Source: an uncultured Bacteroidaceae bacterium (lineage in GTDB: Bacteria; Bacteroidota; Bacteroidia; Bacteroidales; Bacteroidaceae). From it: a stretch of 64,000 bases of DNA. Positions within the stretch are counted from its first letter, which is position 1; the number at the start of each line of letters is the position of its first letter. The notes below the pieces were generated by a model. It worked only from the letters and a program-made list of their open reading frames with translations, did not search any database and was not told the DNA's origin. The DNA lies in contig CAJORF010000099.1 in the NCBI GenBank assembly GCA_905236985.1, positions 22,380 through 86,379 of the forward strand. The letters run 5' to 3'. Shown here in pieces: positions 15,807-24,800 of the stretch. A program made the position numbers and the translations under genes.

Positions 15807-17371
15807 ACGGCTTCAGCGCAGCGTTCGCCATCGATAGCTGCGCTGACAATACCACCTGCATAACCGGCACCTTCGCCGCATGGATAGAGACCTTCCAACC
15901 TGATGTGTTGGAGGGTCTCTCCGTTTCTAATGATGCGGACAGGTGACGAAGTGCGTGTTTCCACTCCGATGACCGTGGCTTCATTGGTTAGGAAGCCATG
16001 ACTCTTGCGGCCAAATGCACGGAAGCCTTCCTGTAAGCGTGTGGCAATCATCTTAGGCATCCAGAAATGTAAAGGCGATGACACAAGGCCAGGAGCATAG
16101 CTACTCTCAGGCAGATCATCGCTGAGACGTCCGTTCACAAAGTCTGCCATGCGCTGGGCAGGAGCCGTTTGCCGACGACCGCCCTGCTGCCAAGCCAGAC
16201 GTTCCAAGGATTCCTGAAAGGCCATCATACGCAGATTGCCTTCCCCATCGATGTCCTCTGGCCTGACTTCCACAACCATCCCCGAATTGCTCCATCTGCC
16301 ATTGCGATGGCTGGGGCTCATCCCGTTCACCACTACCTGCTCCGGTCCCGTCGCCGCAGGAACGACGAAACCACCCGGACACATACAGAAGCTATAGACA
16401 CCGCGATCGTCACATTGTTGTACAAAAGCATACTCAGCAGCTGGCAACCAGCGACCGCGACCTTCACGACTGTGATATTGGATCTGATCAATCAGTACTG
16501 ATGGATGCTCCAGACGCACGCCCACCGCAATACCCTTGGCTTCAATCTCGATGTTCCGAGCATCCAACAAACGATAGACATCGCGAGCCGAATGGCCTGT
16601 GGCCAGGATCACAGGACCCAAAAATTCCTGCTCCCGATCTTCCTCAGCACCCCCAGCAGCTGCACCTAATCGGCGGCACAGACATCCCCGCACCTTGTTG
16701 CCCTCGATGATCAAATCCGTCATCTTGGTCTCAAAATGCACCTCGCCGCCACACTGGAGAATCGTGTTGCGCATATTCTCAATGACACGCGGCAAGCGGT
16801 CTGTGCCGATGTGGGGATGGGCATCGCTGAGAATCGTCGGTGACGCGCCGTGCTGGCAGAAGACATTCAGGATCTTCTCCACCGAACCGCGCTTCTTCGA
16901 ACGGGTATAGAGCTTTCCGTCAGAGTAGGCCCCCGCCCCACCCTCACCGAACGAATAGTTACTTTCAGGGTCCACACTATGTTCGCGTGCAATTCGCGCC
17001 AAGTCTTTTTTACGGTCGTGAACGTTCTTTCCACGTTCTATGACAATAGGCCGCAAACCCAGCTCAATGAGACGCAAGGCCGCAAAAAGGCCGCCCGGGC
17101 CAGCACCGACGACTACCACCTGTGGCCGACCTTCGACATGAGGGTATTCGATGCGTTCGAATGACTCAGCATCAGGCTCTTCATCCATCCAGACACGCAC
17201 GGTCAGGTTCACCATCACCTGACGTTGGCGGGCATCAATGCTGCGCTTTACCACCCGAAGGCCCTTCAAACGACGGCTATCCACGCCTTTCTCCTGAACG
17301 AGAAAAGTTCGGATAGCTGCTTCCGAGGCTGCCACCTGCGGCAGTACTCTCAACTGAATATCTTGTACCAT
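15785..17371 (-). CDS. NAD(P)/FAD-dependent oxidoreductase of unknown substrate
   Basis: A 528-residue flavoprotein found widely in Bacteroidetes and Firmicutes. An N-terminal region of about 85 residues (IQLRVLPQVAASE ... RRLKGLRVVKRSID) precedes the FAD-binding GxGxxG motif VVVVGAGPGGLFAALRLIE and an ERG motif (VIERGKNV). A second dinucleotide signature, VILATGHSARDVY, lies mid-protein, and LYPCGEGAGYAGGIVSAAID closes the FAD site. The substrate is unknown. Its ATG overlaps the cca stop as TAATG, so the two are translationally coupled, which hints at a shared role I cannot specify. Confidence 0.85.
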   Translation of the reverse strand: MVQDIQLRVLPQVAASEAAIRTFLVQEKGVDSRRLKGLRVVKRSIDARQRQVMVNLTVRVWMDEEPDAESFERIEYPHVEGRPQVVVVGAGPGGLFAALRLIELGLRPIVIERGKNVHDRKKDLARIAREHSVDPESNYSFGEGGAGAYSDGKLYTRSKKRGSVEKILNVFCQHGASPTILSDAHPHIGTDRLPRVIENMRNTILQCGGEVHFETKMTDLIIEGNKVRGCLCRRLGAAAGGAEEDREQEFLGPVILATGHSARDVYRLLDARNIEIEAKGIAVGVRLEHPSVLIDQIQYHSREGRGRWLPAAEYAFVQQCDDRGVYSFCMCPGGFVVPAATGPEQVVVNGMSPSHRNGRWSNSGMVVEVRPEDIDGEGNLRMMAFQESLERLAWQQGGRRQTAPAQRMADFVNGRLSDDLPESSYAPGLVSSPLHFWMPKMIATRLQEGFRAFGRKSHGFLTNEATVIGVETRTSSPVRIIRNGETLQHIRLEGLYPCGEGAGYAGGIVSAAIDGERCAEAVYSSAGA

Positions 17372-18741
17372 TACGAATTACTTTCAAGCCCCATTGCCCT
17401 TGCCTTCTCGATGACAAATTGCAGGGCTGCATCATGCTCATTAGGAATCACTCCAGCGAGGACGGCATCTTTGAGTGCCGTCTTCAGCACACCGACTTCA
17501 CGACAGGGAGGCAGGTGGAAACGCTGCATGATCTCCTCGCCATCGACGGGCGGTTGGAAAGTGCGGATGCGGTCGCGCTCCTTGAGGTCCACGAGTTTCT
17601 CCCGCACAAGTTGGAAGTTGTCGAGGAAACGCTGCTTGCGCTGCTGGTTCTTCGATGTGATGTCAGCCTCGCACAGCAGCATCAGGTCATCGATGTCACC
17701 ACCAGCTTCGAAGAGCAGACGGCGCACGGCACTGTCCGTGACCTCCTCGTCGGCAATCACGATGGGACGCATGTGTAGCGACACCAATTTCTTGACATAT
17801 TCCATCCGTTCGTCCGTGGGCAACTTCAGGCGGCGAAAGATATGCGGCACCATTTTCTCGCCGATAAAGTTATGGTTGTGGAACGTCCAGCCCAACTGCG
17901 GATCCCAGCGTTTGGACTTGGGCTTGCCAATATCATGCAGCAGTGCCGCCCAGCGAAGCCATAGGGAATGTTCTTCGCTATACGTCAGACTTTCAGCTTC
18001 CAACGTTTTCTGCGCACGCACGACATTCGTCAGCACCTCAAGCGTATGCCAGAAGTTATCCTTATGGGCGCGACCGGCAACAGCTTCCACGCCCTGCATA
18101 GCAGCCAGCTCAGGAAAGATGATGTCGAGGAGACCGCTCTGGAAGAGGAGTTCCCAACCACGGGCTGGAGCATCGGAAGCCATGATCTGCTGCAGCTCGT
18201 CGGCGATGCGCTCACCAGAGACCTTACGTATGGCTTCGCGGTTCACCTGCACAGCCTCGAAGGTTGCAGGCTCTATCTCAAAGTTGAATTGCGTGGCAAA
18301 GCGAATTGCACGCATCATTTGCAGCGGATCGTCGGCAAACGTGCCAACAGGGTCAAAGGTTGTGGCGATGATGCGGTCTTCGAGATCCCAGACACCATCG
18401 TAGGGATCGATGAGCTCGCCCAATCGACCCGGCTTGAGACACACGGCAAGGGTGTTGATGGTGAAATCCTGCCGCTGCTGCGCCTCCTCGAGCGTGTGTT
18501 CTTCCACAAAACGGACACGGCTGTCGCAGTCCGTGCGTTGCTCAACAGCTTCCTTTAGCCCCTTGGCGTTGCCTACGATGACAACTTCGACATCATCGGA
18601 ATCCCGCTCAAGGAAAAGGTCGCGAACGAAACCGCCAATGATATAACACTCCACACCCATTGCATCGGCAGTCTCACCGATGGTGTGGAAGAAGGGTTTG
18701 TCCAATAATGCGGCCAGTTGTTCGCGATTGAGCAGTCTCAT
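17371..18741 (-). CDS. CCA-adding tRNA nucleotidyltransferase with HD domain
   Basis: Adds or repairs the 3' CCA of tRNA. The ATG at 18741 (MRLLNREQLAALLDKPFF) gives 456 residues; the longer frame to 18975 would read through the divergent promoter region. The class II nucleotidyltransferase motif IIGGFVRDLFLER is at 35-46. The metal site, normally D-x-D, reads DDVEVVIVG, so Glu52 stands where the second Asp is expected. The RNA/NTP region DFTINTLAV and the HD domain (HTLEVLTNVVRA and LLHDIGKP) are intact. Most bacteroidetes carry one CCA enzyme, so it is probably functional. Confidence 0.92.
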   Translation of the reverse strand: MRLLNREQLAALLDKPFFHTIGETADAMGVECYIIGGFVRDLFLERDSDDVEVVIVGNAKGLKEAVEQRTDCDSRVRFVEEHTLEEAQQRQDFTINTLAVCLKPGRLGELIDPYDGVWDLEDRIIATTFDPVGTFADDPLQMMRAIRFATQFNFEIEPATFEAVQVNREAIRKVSGERIADELQQIMASDAPARGWELLFQSGLLDIIFPELAAMQGVEAVAGRAHKDNFWHTLEVLTNVVRAQKTLEAESLTYSEEHSLWLRWAALLHDIGKPKSKRWDPQLGWTFHNHNFIGEKMVPHIFRRLKLPTDERMEYVKKLVSLHMRPIVIADEEVTDSAVRRLLFEAGGDIDDLMLLCEADITSKNQQRKQRFLDNFQLVREKLVDLKERDRIRTFQPPVDGEEIMQRFHLPPCREVGVLKTALKDAVLAGVIPNEHDAALQFVIEKARAMGLESNS

Positions 18742-18767
18742 TTTGTTAATGATGTTGAAATCGGCTG

Positions 18768-18836
18768 CAAAAGTAATAAAAAAAGTTGAGATGGGGCCTT
18801 TTCTATTCGAGAGATTTGTGGAAAGCTCTAAATTTG
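18768..18836. promoter_or_regulatory. Divergent promoter region, cca and small lipoprotein
   Basis: Minus-strand -7 box TACTTTTG (18768-18775) serves cca. Plus-strand TAAATTTG (18829-18836) lies 8 bases before the lipoprotein ATG. No well-spaced -33 elements are visible. Confidence 0.45.
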
Positions 18837-18844
18837 CGCTCGAA

Positions 18845-19294
18845 ATGAAACAACGATACGCGATATTAGTGCTTTCGACAGCTCTCCTGACGGCGAGTTG
18901 CAAGACATCAGTGGAGGCCACCGAAGATAACGCCACAACCATGCTCGATGAAGCACGCGAGCTGTTGGCCAACAAACACTACGCTGCCGCACGCGATACC
19001 ATCATGAGCCTGCGCCGACAGCATCCGACCGCCTTAGAAGCACGTCGGGCAGCCATACTGACGCTTGACAGTGTGGAACTCATGGAGACGCGCGACAGCC
19101 TCTTACGCTTCGAGGACAGCCTCAACGCAGTCCGCGAACACTTCAAGACCATGCTCCCGCGCATGAACGGCAAGACCAACGAAGACTACTACGTGGAACA
19201 ACGGCGCATCTTCGAGATGCAAAACCACTACGATGAGCTGTGCGCCAAAGCAAAATTCTACCTTCGAAAGATCGACATAGATTCTAAAGAGTAA
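18845..19294 (+). CDS. Small lipoprotein of unknown function
   Basis: 149 residues from the ATG at 18845. The lipobox LLTASC puts the lipidated Cys at residue 19. The mature part is helical and charged: ARELLANKHYAAARDTIMSL resembles a TPR-like helical hairpin, and a later stretch (RDSLLRFEDSLNAVREHF) looks like coiled coil. I do not recognise a named family. It ends 4 bases before the end of the convergent tamA gene. Proximity to tamA/tamB and its lipid anchor suggest an envelope role, but that is inference. Confidence 0.75.
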   Translation: MKQRYAILVLSTALLTASCKTSVEATEDNATTMLDEARELLANKHYAAARDTIMSLRRQHPTALEARRAAILTLDSVELMETRDSLLRFEDSLNAVREHFKTMLPRMNGKTNEDYYVEQRRIFEMQNHYDELCAKAKFYLRKIDIDSKE

Positions 19295-19298
19295 TTTT

Positions 19299-21875
19299 TT
19301 AGAACGAATAGCCGACAGCGATGTGGAAGCCGAGGGAATCCCAGAAACGTCGCATATTGTAGTAACCGGAGCGACCCGTATCGTAGGGCGCATGAATGCC
19401 AACGCCTATATCGAAGCGTAGGACAAGGAAATCAAGATCATAACGCAAACCAGCACCCGAGCCGAGAGCGATATCCTCGCCGAAGTGATGAGCATCGATC
19501 GTTCCACCCGGACGATCCGCGTCGGGGTGCATCAGCCAGACATTTCCTGCATCCACGAACACCGCACCTTCGAGACTTCCCACAATCGGGAAACGGTACT
19601 CAATGTTAGCTTCAAGCTTCAGGTCACCCACTTGATTCACATAGCTCCAGCTGGAGTTGGCAGGATGATAGCGCCCCGGACCAATCGAACGCACGGCAAA
19701 AGCACGGATGCTGTTGGCACCGCCCACATTGAAAAGGTCGGAATAGGGGGCTATTGTACTGTTGCCGTAGCTCCAGACGGCACCGGCAAAGAGACGCGCG
19801 GCGATGCACGAACGGGCTGTGATGGGGAATGTCTCGCGCCACTCGGCACTGAGCTTGAAGTATTGTGCGAATGGCACACCCAAGAGTTTCTTGTCCTGCT
19901 CAGCAAAGCTGCGACCGGCGATGGCATAGATGCCGCTGGTGATGTTGCCTGCCTCCTTGACCGATGCGATGAGCGTGCGTTGACGCTTTGAGTCGCGCCA
20001 GCGACGGCTATAGGTGAGCGTGTAACCCATCGATGGTACAAGCTGGTTGCGCATCGAGACATTGAGTGACTGATTGGCATTCATGATGGAGTCGAAACGC
20101 TGTGTCGTGTGGGTAAGCATCGTGTAATCCAAGCGCAGGGGCGTGAGCTCATGGCGCAGACGGTACTGACGGCGATAGGTGTAGGTGAGTCGTGCACCGA
20201 AGTTAATCATCCTGAAATAACCCGAGCGGTTCATCCAATCGACATCGATGCGGTAGTTAGTGGTTCCCTCGGCACGGCGATTGAGCTGAGATGCCAAACC
20301 GAAGAAGCGGATGCGGGGATAGGTGAGCGAAGTGGACGCTCCAAGTTCGAAGGAGTTGAGAAGGCCACGGTTGGCGTTGCCGTCCGTCACCGACGATCCC
20401 GTCTGCCATTCATAGCTGCCACCAACCTTGAAGCTGACGGTCTCGGCACCACGGAAAGCGTTGTGCTTCGTCATCCCCCAAGACACTCCAGGGCCGAGCA
20501 GCCCGTTACTCTTATTGGTGACCTTGGCTTCGAACTCGCTGTCCCACGGTTTGTCCAAGATGGCGAAGATGTTGACGTCGAGTGTATCGCACGTGTCTGT
20601 GGTGTCGCGCGGCGTGTAGTTCACCTGAATGTTAGAGAACACGCCCATACTGGCCAGTTTGTTCTGTATGAGTTCTTGCAAACGCTGACGATAGAGCATA
20701 CCTGGCTCGTAGAAGAGGTAGTGGCGAATGGCGCCAAAACGAAGTGGCGGTTGCTCGGTGGCTCCACCCCAACGGAGGGTGCAGCTGCGGTATCCGATGC
20801 TGTCTGTAACCTCGGTTTCGCCATAAGGGAGCACGGTGATCGATGTGCGTCCCATATAGAAACGGTTGTCGGCTTGCGCCGGCATGTCCTTTCGCGGGCG
20901 CACCTGCAAATGTGCCGTGAGGGGCGTTTGCAGTGTGTCTGCGCGATAGGCAATGTACTCGGGTCGAAAATAGTAGAAGCCATTGTTGCGGAAGAGCTCG
21001 CTGAGACGCTTGCGCTCGGCATCGAGATCAGCGGCACTGAAGGGAGCCCCCTCGCGCAGGAGGCTCTTCGAGGCCGTGGCGCGGATGAGGCTGTCGGTGA
21101 CTGCTCCAAAGTTCTGATACTCGATGGTGCCAAAGCGGAAAAGCGGACCGGGATAGACGCTATAGGCTATCTTGGCCTTGCGCTCATCCTTGCCATAGGG
21201 ATAGACCTCGTAATCGACAGAACCGTGGAAGAATCCGTAGGCGCGCAGTGTCTGACGAGCGGCCTGAATACGCAGACGCGGATTAGCCATGCTGATGGTG
21301 CGTGGCTGAGTAGCGAAGCTGTTGTAGAGCCACCGACCGAAGCCGGTCTTAGCATTGACGAAGTTCTTGTAGAAGATGAGACCTAATGAGAAAGGCCAGC
21401 GAATCGATGAACTGCCGAAGAAACTGGCGTTGGGTTTGTAGGAGAGTGCCGCGTTGACCTCGTTGCGGGCAATGGAGGTGGCACTATCGACAAAAGCAAT
21501 CTCATGGCGCAGCGAGTCGCGCTCATGATCGTTGAGGAGAGTGTCGCGACGCAGACGTTCGAGCTTCGTGCGCGCATCGACATTTCCGGAGAAGAGGTCT
21601 TCGATGGTATAGACAGCCTTGGCCACAGCGGTAATGACACCCGTGGAGTCGCGTTGCGCGCGCTTTTTCGCTTTGGGGTCGCTGGCCTTATGTCCATAGG
21701 CGATCTCCGAGATACCCGTATATAACATCTCATCCTCAGGCAGTTTAAGGGAGGCGCAGGAGAGGAAAGTGAAAAATGAAAGTATGAAAAGTGAAAAATA
21801 AAGAACACCTCGGATATTTGCAATACCCGAACGATGCCGTACTTTTAAAGTGCTATGGTAACTTTTATTTTTCAT
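19299..21875 (-). CDS. TamA/BamA-family outer-membrane assembly protein
   Basis: An 858-residue Omp85 protein: POTRA repeats (about 200-430) followed by a 16-strand barrel ending in the terminal Phe (FHIAVGYSF). It would work with TamB to move proteins or lipids to the outer membrane. Barrel signatures include LGPGVSWGMTKHNAFRGAE and NVGGANSIRAFAVRSIGPG, the latter like the family's conserved RGF/Y loop region. The N-terminus is odd. The hydrophobic stretch FSLFILSFFTFLSC (27-40, ending in a lipobox Cys) is encoded by the same junction repeat seen between genes elsewhere, and the ATG at 21875 lies in a second, inverted copy. It starts 3 bases after the tamB stop. Confidence 0.88.
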   Translation of the reverse strand: MKNKSYHSTLKVRHRSGIANIRGVLYFSLFILSFFTFLSCASLKLPEDEMLYTGISEIAYGHKASDPKAKKRAQRDSTGVITAVAKAVYTIEDLFSGNVDARTKLERLRRDTLLNDHERDSLRHEIAFVDSATSIARNEVNAALSYKPNASFFGSSSIRWPFSLGLIFYKNFVNAKTGFGRWLYNSFATQPRTISMANPRLRIQAARQTLRAYGFFHGSVDYEVYPYGKDERKAKIAYSVYPGPLFRFGTIEYQNFGAVTDSLIRATASKSLLREGAPFSAADLDAERKRLSELFRNNGFYYFRPEYIAYRADTLQTPLTAHLQVRPRKDMPAQADNRFYMGRTSITVLPYGETEVTDSIGYRSCTLRWGGATEQPPLRFGAIRHYLFYEPGMLYRQRLQELIQNKLASMGVFSNIQVNYTPRDTTDTCDTLDVNIFAILDKPWDSEFEAKVTNKSNGLLGPGVSWGMTKHNAFRGAETVSFKVGGSYEWQTGSSVTDGNANRGLLNSFELGASTSLTYPRIRFFGLASQLNRRAEGTTNYRIDVDWMNRSGYFRMINFGARLTYTYRRQYRLRHELTPLRLDYTMLTHTTQRFDSIMNANQSLNVSMRNQLVPSMGYTLTYSRRWRDSKRQRTLIASVKEAGNITSGIYAIAGRSFAEQDKKLLGVPFAQYFKLSAEWRETFPITARSCIAARLFAGAVWSYGNSTIAPYSDLFNVGGANSIRAFAVRSIGPGRYHPANSSWSYVNQVGDLKLEANIEYRFPIVGSLEGAVFVDAGNVWLMHPDADRPGGTIDAHHFGEDIALGSGAGLRYDLDFLVLRFDIGVGIHAPYDTGRSGYYNMRRFWDSLGFHIAVGYSF

Positions 21876-21896
21876 TCTTCATTCTTCACTCTTTTT
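21762..21896. repeat. Inverted junction repeats at the tamB-tamA boundary
   Basis: The block at about 21767-21804 (GTGAAAAATGAAAG units) and the block at 21862-21896 (TTTTTCATTCTTCATTC units) are inverted copies of one family, separated by about 60 bases. The first encodes the TamA signal peptide, the second the tamB stop and tamA start. Confidence 0.65.
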
Positions 21897-24800
21897 CTTA
21901 AACAAGAACAGTTCCCCGAGCTTATTCGTCTTACGTCGTAGTACGAGACCAGCACCCATCTCCGTGACCTGACCGTCGAGGATGGACTCGTAGTTCTTGT
22001 CGTAGAAGAGGTTGACGTAGCGGGTCGCGCTGTTGTCTAAGCGGTACTCGATACTGAGGTTGTCAATGATGGACTCACCCGTGTTCTGAGCATCCTCGCC
22101 AGTGCTAACCTTGCCACCCACAATGACGCTGATGCGGTTGCCCCAGAAACGCTTAGCGAAGCGGAAACTATAGTCCGTCGTTGTGCCGCCCGTGGCTCCC
22201 GTACCTTGCTCCAGACCGACGGAGAGGTCGATGGACTTCAGTGCCTTACTGGTGATGTTCGATATCTGCCCTTGCAGGAAAGCGTTCAGAGCGTTCTGCC
22301 CCGTCACGCCACCACTCGTATTTGCGCCAGCATCATTAATGTACATTCCAGTGGCGAGCATCGTCAAGGCCAGACGTCCGCGCTGCTCCTTGCTCATCGC
22401 GTTGAGCTCACCCTTGATGGTCAAATCCTCGGGGGCATCGAGGGTGAACTCCAAACCTAAATTCTCCAGCGTCTGCGTCAAACTCAGTCCGACGTCGAAG
22501 TTCACGCTGCGTGGCTGCTGATTCTCTGTGACAGTCGTGCGCATACGCTCGGTAGCAGTGATGTTGAGCGCTGGGTTCAGAATTGGACCTCGGAACTCCA
22601 CGTAGCTGCCGCTCTTGATCTGGAACTCCTTGAGCGGAATCACCATCATCGTGTATTTGATGGTTCCAGTGTTGACGGTGTAGCGTCCATTGAGCTGGAG
22701 ATCCTTCTCAGGTGAATAGGTCATCAAGAGCTCGCCACCACCCTCGAGATCGATATAGCTCGAACCGTCTGGGCTGAGCAGGCAATGCAGCTGTGCCACC
22801 TCTTCGATCTCGATACCCATGACGAGGTTGATGTGCTGCGGTTTGGCTCTCTCCTCCGTGGCAACGAATGTGGAGTCGGTGAAATCGACGAACTCTACAA
22901 GGTTATCCAACTGATCCTCGACAGTCAGCGGTGAGTCTGTCAGCACGTAGGTCAAGTCGGTGTTGCCCAAGAGCTTCAATCGTCCCATCACGCGAAGATT
23001 ATCGAGCGTCCCCTGTATATTGGCATTGAAATCCACGAAGGCGTTGCCATAGGCGAGCGACTTGGTGGTCTTTTTGGCATTGATGAGCTCGAAGTCCTTG
23101 GCGGTCATGGTGGCATCAACACGGATGCGGTCGAGGTTAGCGAAGTTGATGCTGCCGTCGAGTGTGAAGGGACTGTCGTTCGTGGAATAGACCTTCAGCT
23201 GATTGAAGTCAAGACTGCTGCCCGTGATAGGCATACGGCTGTCTGCAAAGCGCAGGTTCAAGCCGTAAGAGGCGGAGATACATTTGAGCCCCACCGTCTG
23301 CAGCTCGCCATCAACCAACGGTTTCGAGGTAGTGCCACCAACGTGGACGGCTCCGATGGCGACGCCCTCCAAGCGAGCCACAGCGTTAGGCAGGAAGCCA
23401 TTGAGAAGCGAGAAGGGCAGACGATCCAGCGTCGCATCGACGTCGAGATGGTCCTCCGAGCCTTTCGGCGCGTATGTACCGGTGAACGACGCCACAGGCA
23501 TACCCGTCTGCAACAGGCTGCCATCAATGAAATGACTACCGTCGGCGTTTGGAAGATAGACGGCTTGCACACCCACTTGACCAAAGTCAGCGCTCTCATA
23601 GCGCAGTTCATCGACATTGATGTCAGCCGCCACACTGAGATGTTCCGAGGTCTGGATGAGATGAGCATCACCTTGCAGGAAACCGCCTAAACGCGGTGCG
23701 TAAGGCAGTACGGTCATCAGCTCGCCCAGATTCAGATGGTTGATAGAGACGGTCAAATCCTGCAGAGCCTCGTCATTAGGCGAGGAATAGAGGTGAACGC
23801 CTGTGCCATCATCGGCGAGAAGGTCAACGTTTGCTTCCACTCGATTACCCTTTCCGAGCATGACGAAATTATCGGCATTGAGGCGGAAGTTACGGAAGGC
23901 GATGATGGGGGTGAGCGGGTCAAGGTGGAACAGGTAGCCCTCCTCGGTGAATTTGGCGCTCAATCCCAGATCAACACCCTTGCGTCCGCGATCATCATAA
24001 TATAAGATATCTGCTCCAGCGAGCCCGTCGGTGTTGAGATAGGCATTCAGACGCGCCTGAAAACTGATCTGCGGATTGCGTTTGTTGTTATGGATGCGTG
24101 CGTCGAAGCGTACATTGGTGGAGTCCTGATAGGCGTGAAGACCGATAGTATCCAAGAGGATAGCCCCCGTGTGGAGGGCATAGATACGACCGCCGCCATT
24201 GATGCCCGTGACAGGATCCAGTCGCAGTCCGATGCGCAGGGCTTCGAAGTCATAACCCATCGAGGCAGCAATGTCATGCAACGGGTTTTCCTGTCCCGAG
24301 GTGACACGCAAATCAAGCTGGGGCAGACGCTGCGTCAAGGCGAGCAGGTCGAAGCGGCGGTCTGTGATCTGTCGGTTCAGCTCGTCGGTGAAATGATTGA
24401 GTTGGGTGAGTAGCTTGTCGTAGCCCACATGACCGCGCAGACGCAGTTCGAGGTCCCCACTCGTGATGTGTACGTTGGTGGAGTCGCGCAACAGCAAGGC
24501 GTTCAACGTAATATCCTCGGGGTAAAAGATGCTGTCGTATGGCATGACAACAATATCGTTGATCTCTCCTTCGAGGCGGTGCTCATGCTTCATATCTGTC
24601 GAGCCACCGATATGCAACTTCATCGAGGTCTTCAGGGGATGATCCACGATTCCAAGCCCGAGCAGGTCGGCCTGACTGATGTCGGCGGCTAAAGTCAGGG
24701 CGATAGTGCGGTTGAAGTGCGCCTCCACATCGGCGGCCATCACCAGCAGGGCGTTATCAGCGGTAAGGTGTGCCGTGCCATGTCCACGTTCCACCTTAGC

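Noticed and set aside
18742..18975. Upstream extension of the cca frame
   Set aside because: It overlaps the divergent lipoprotein gene and both -7 boxes.
20109..21386. A 425-codon open frame antisense to tamA
   Set aside because: Shadow ORF in a GC-rich barrel gene; no family similarity.
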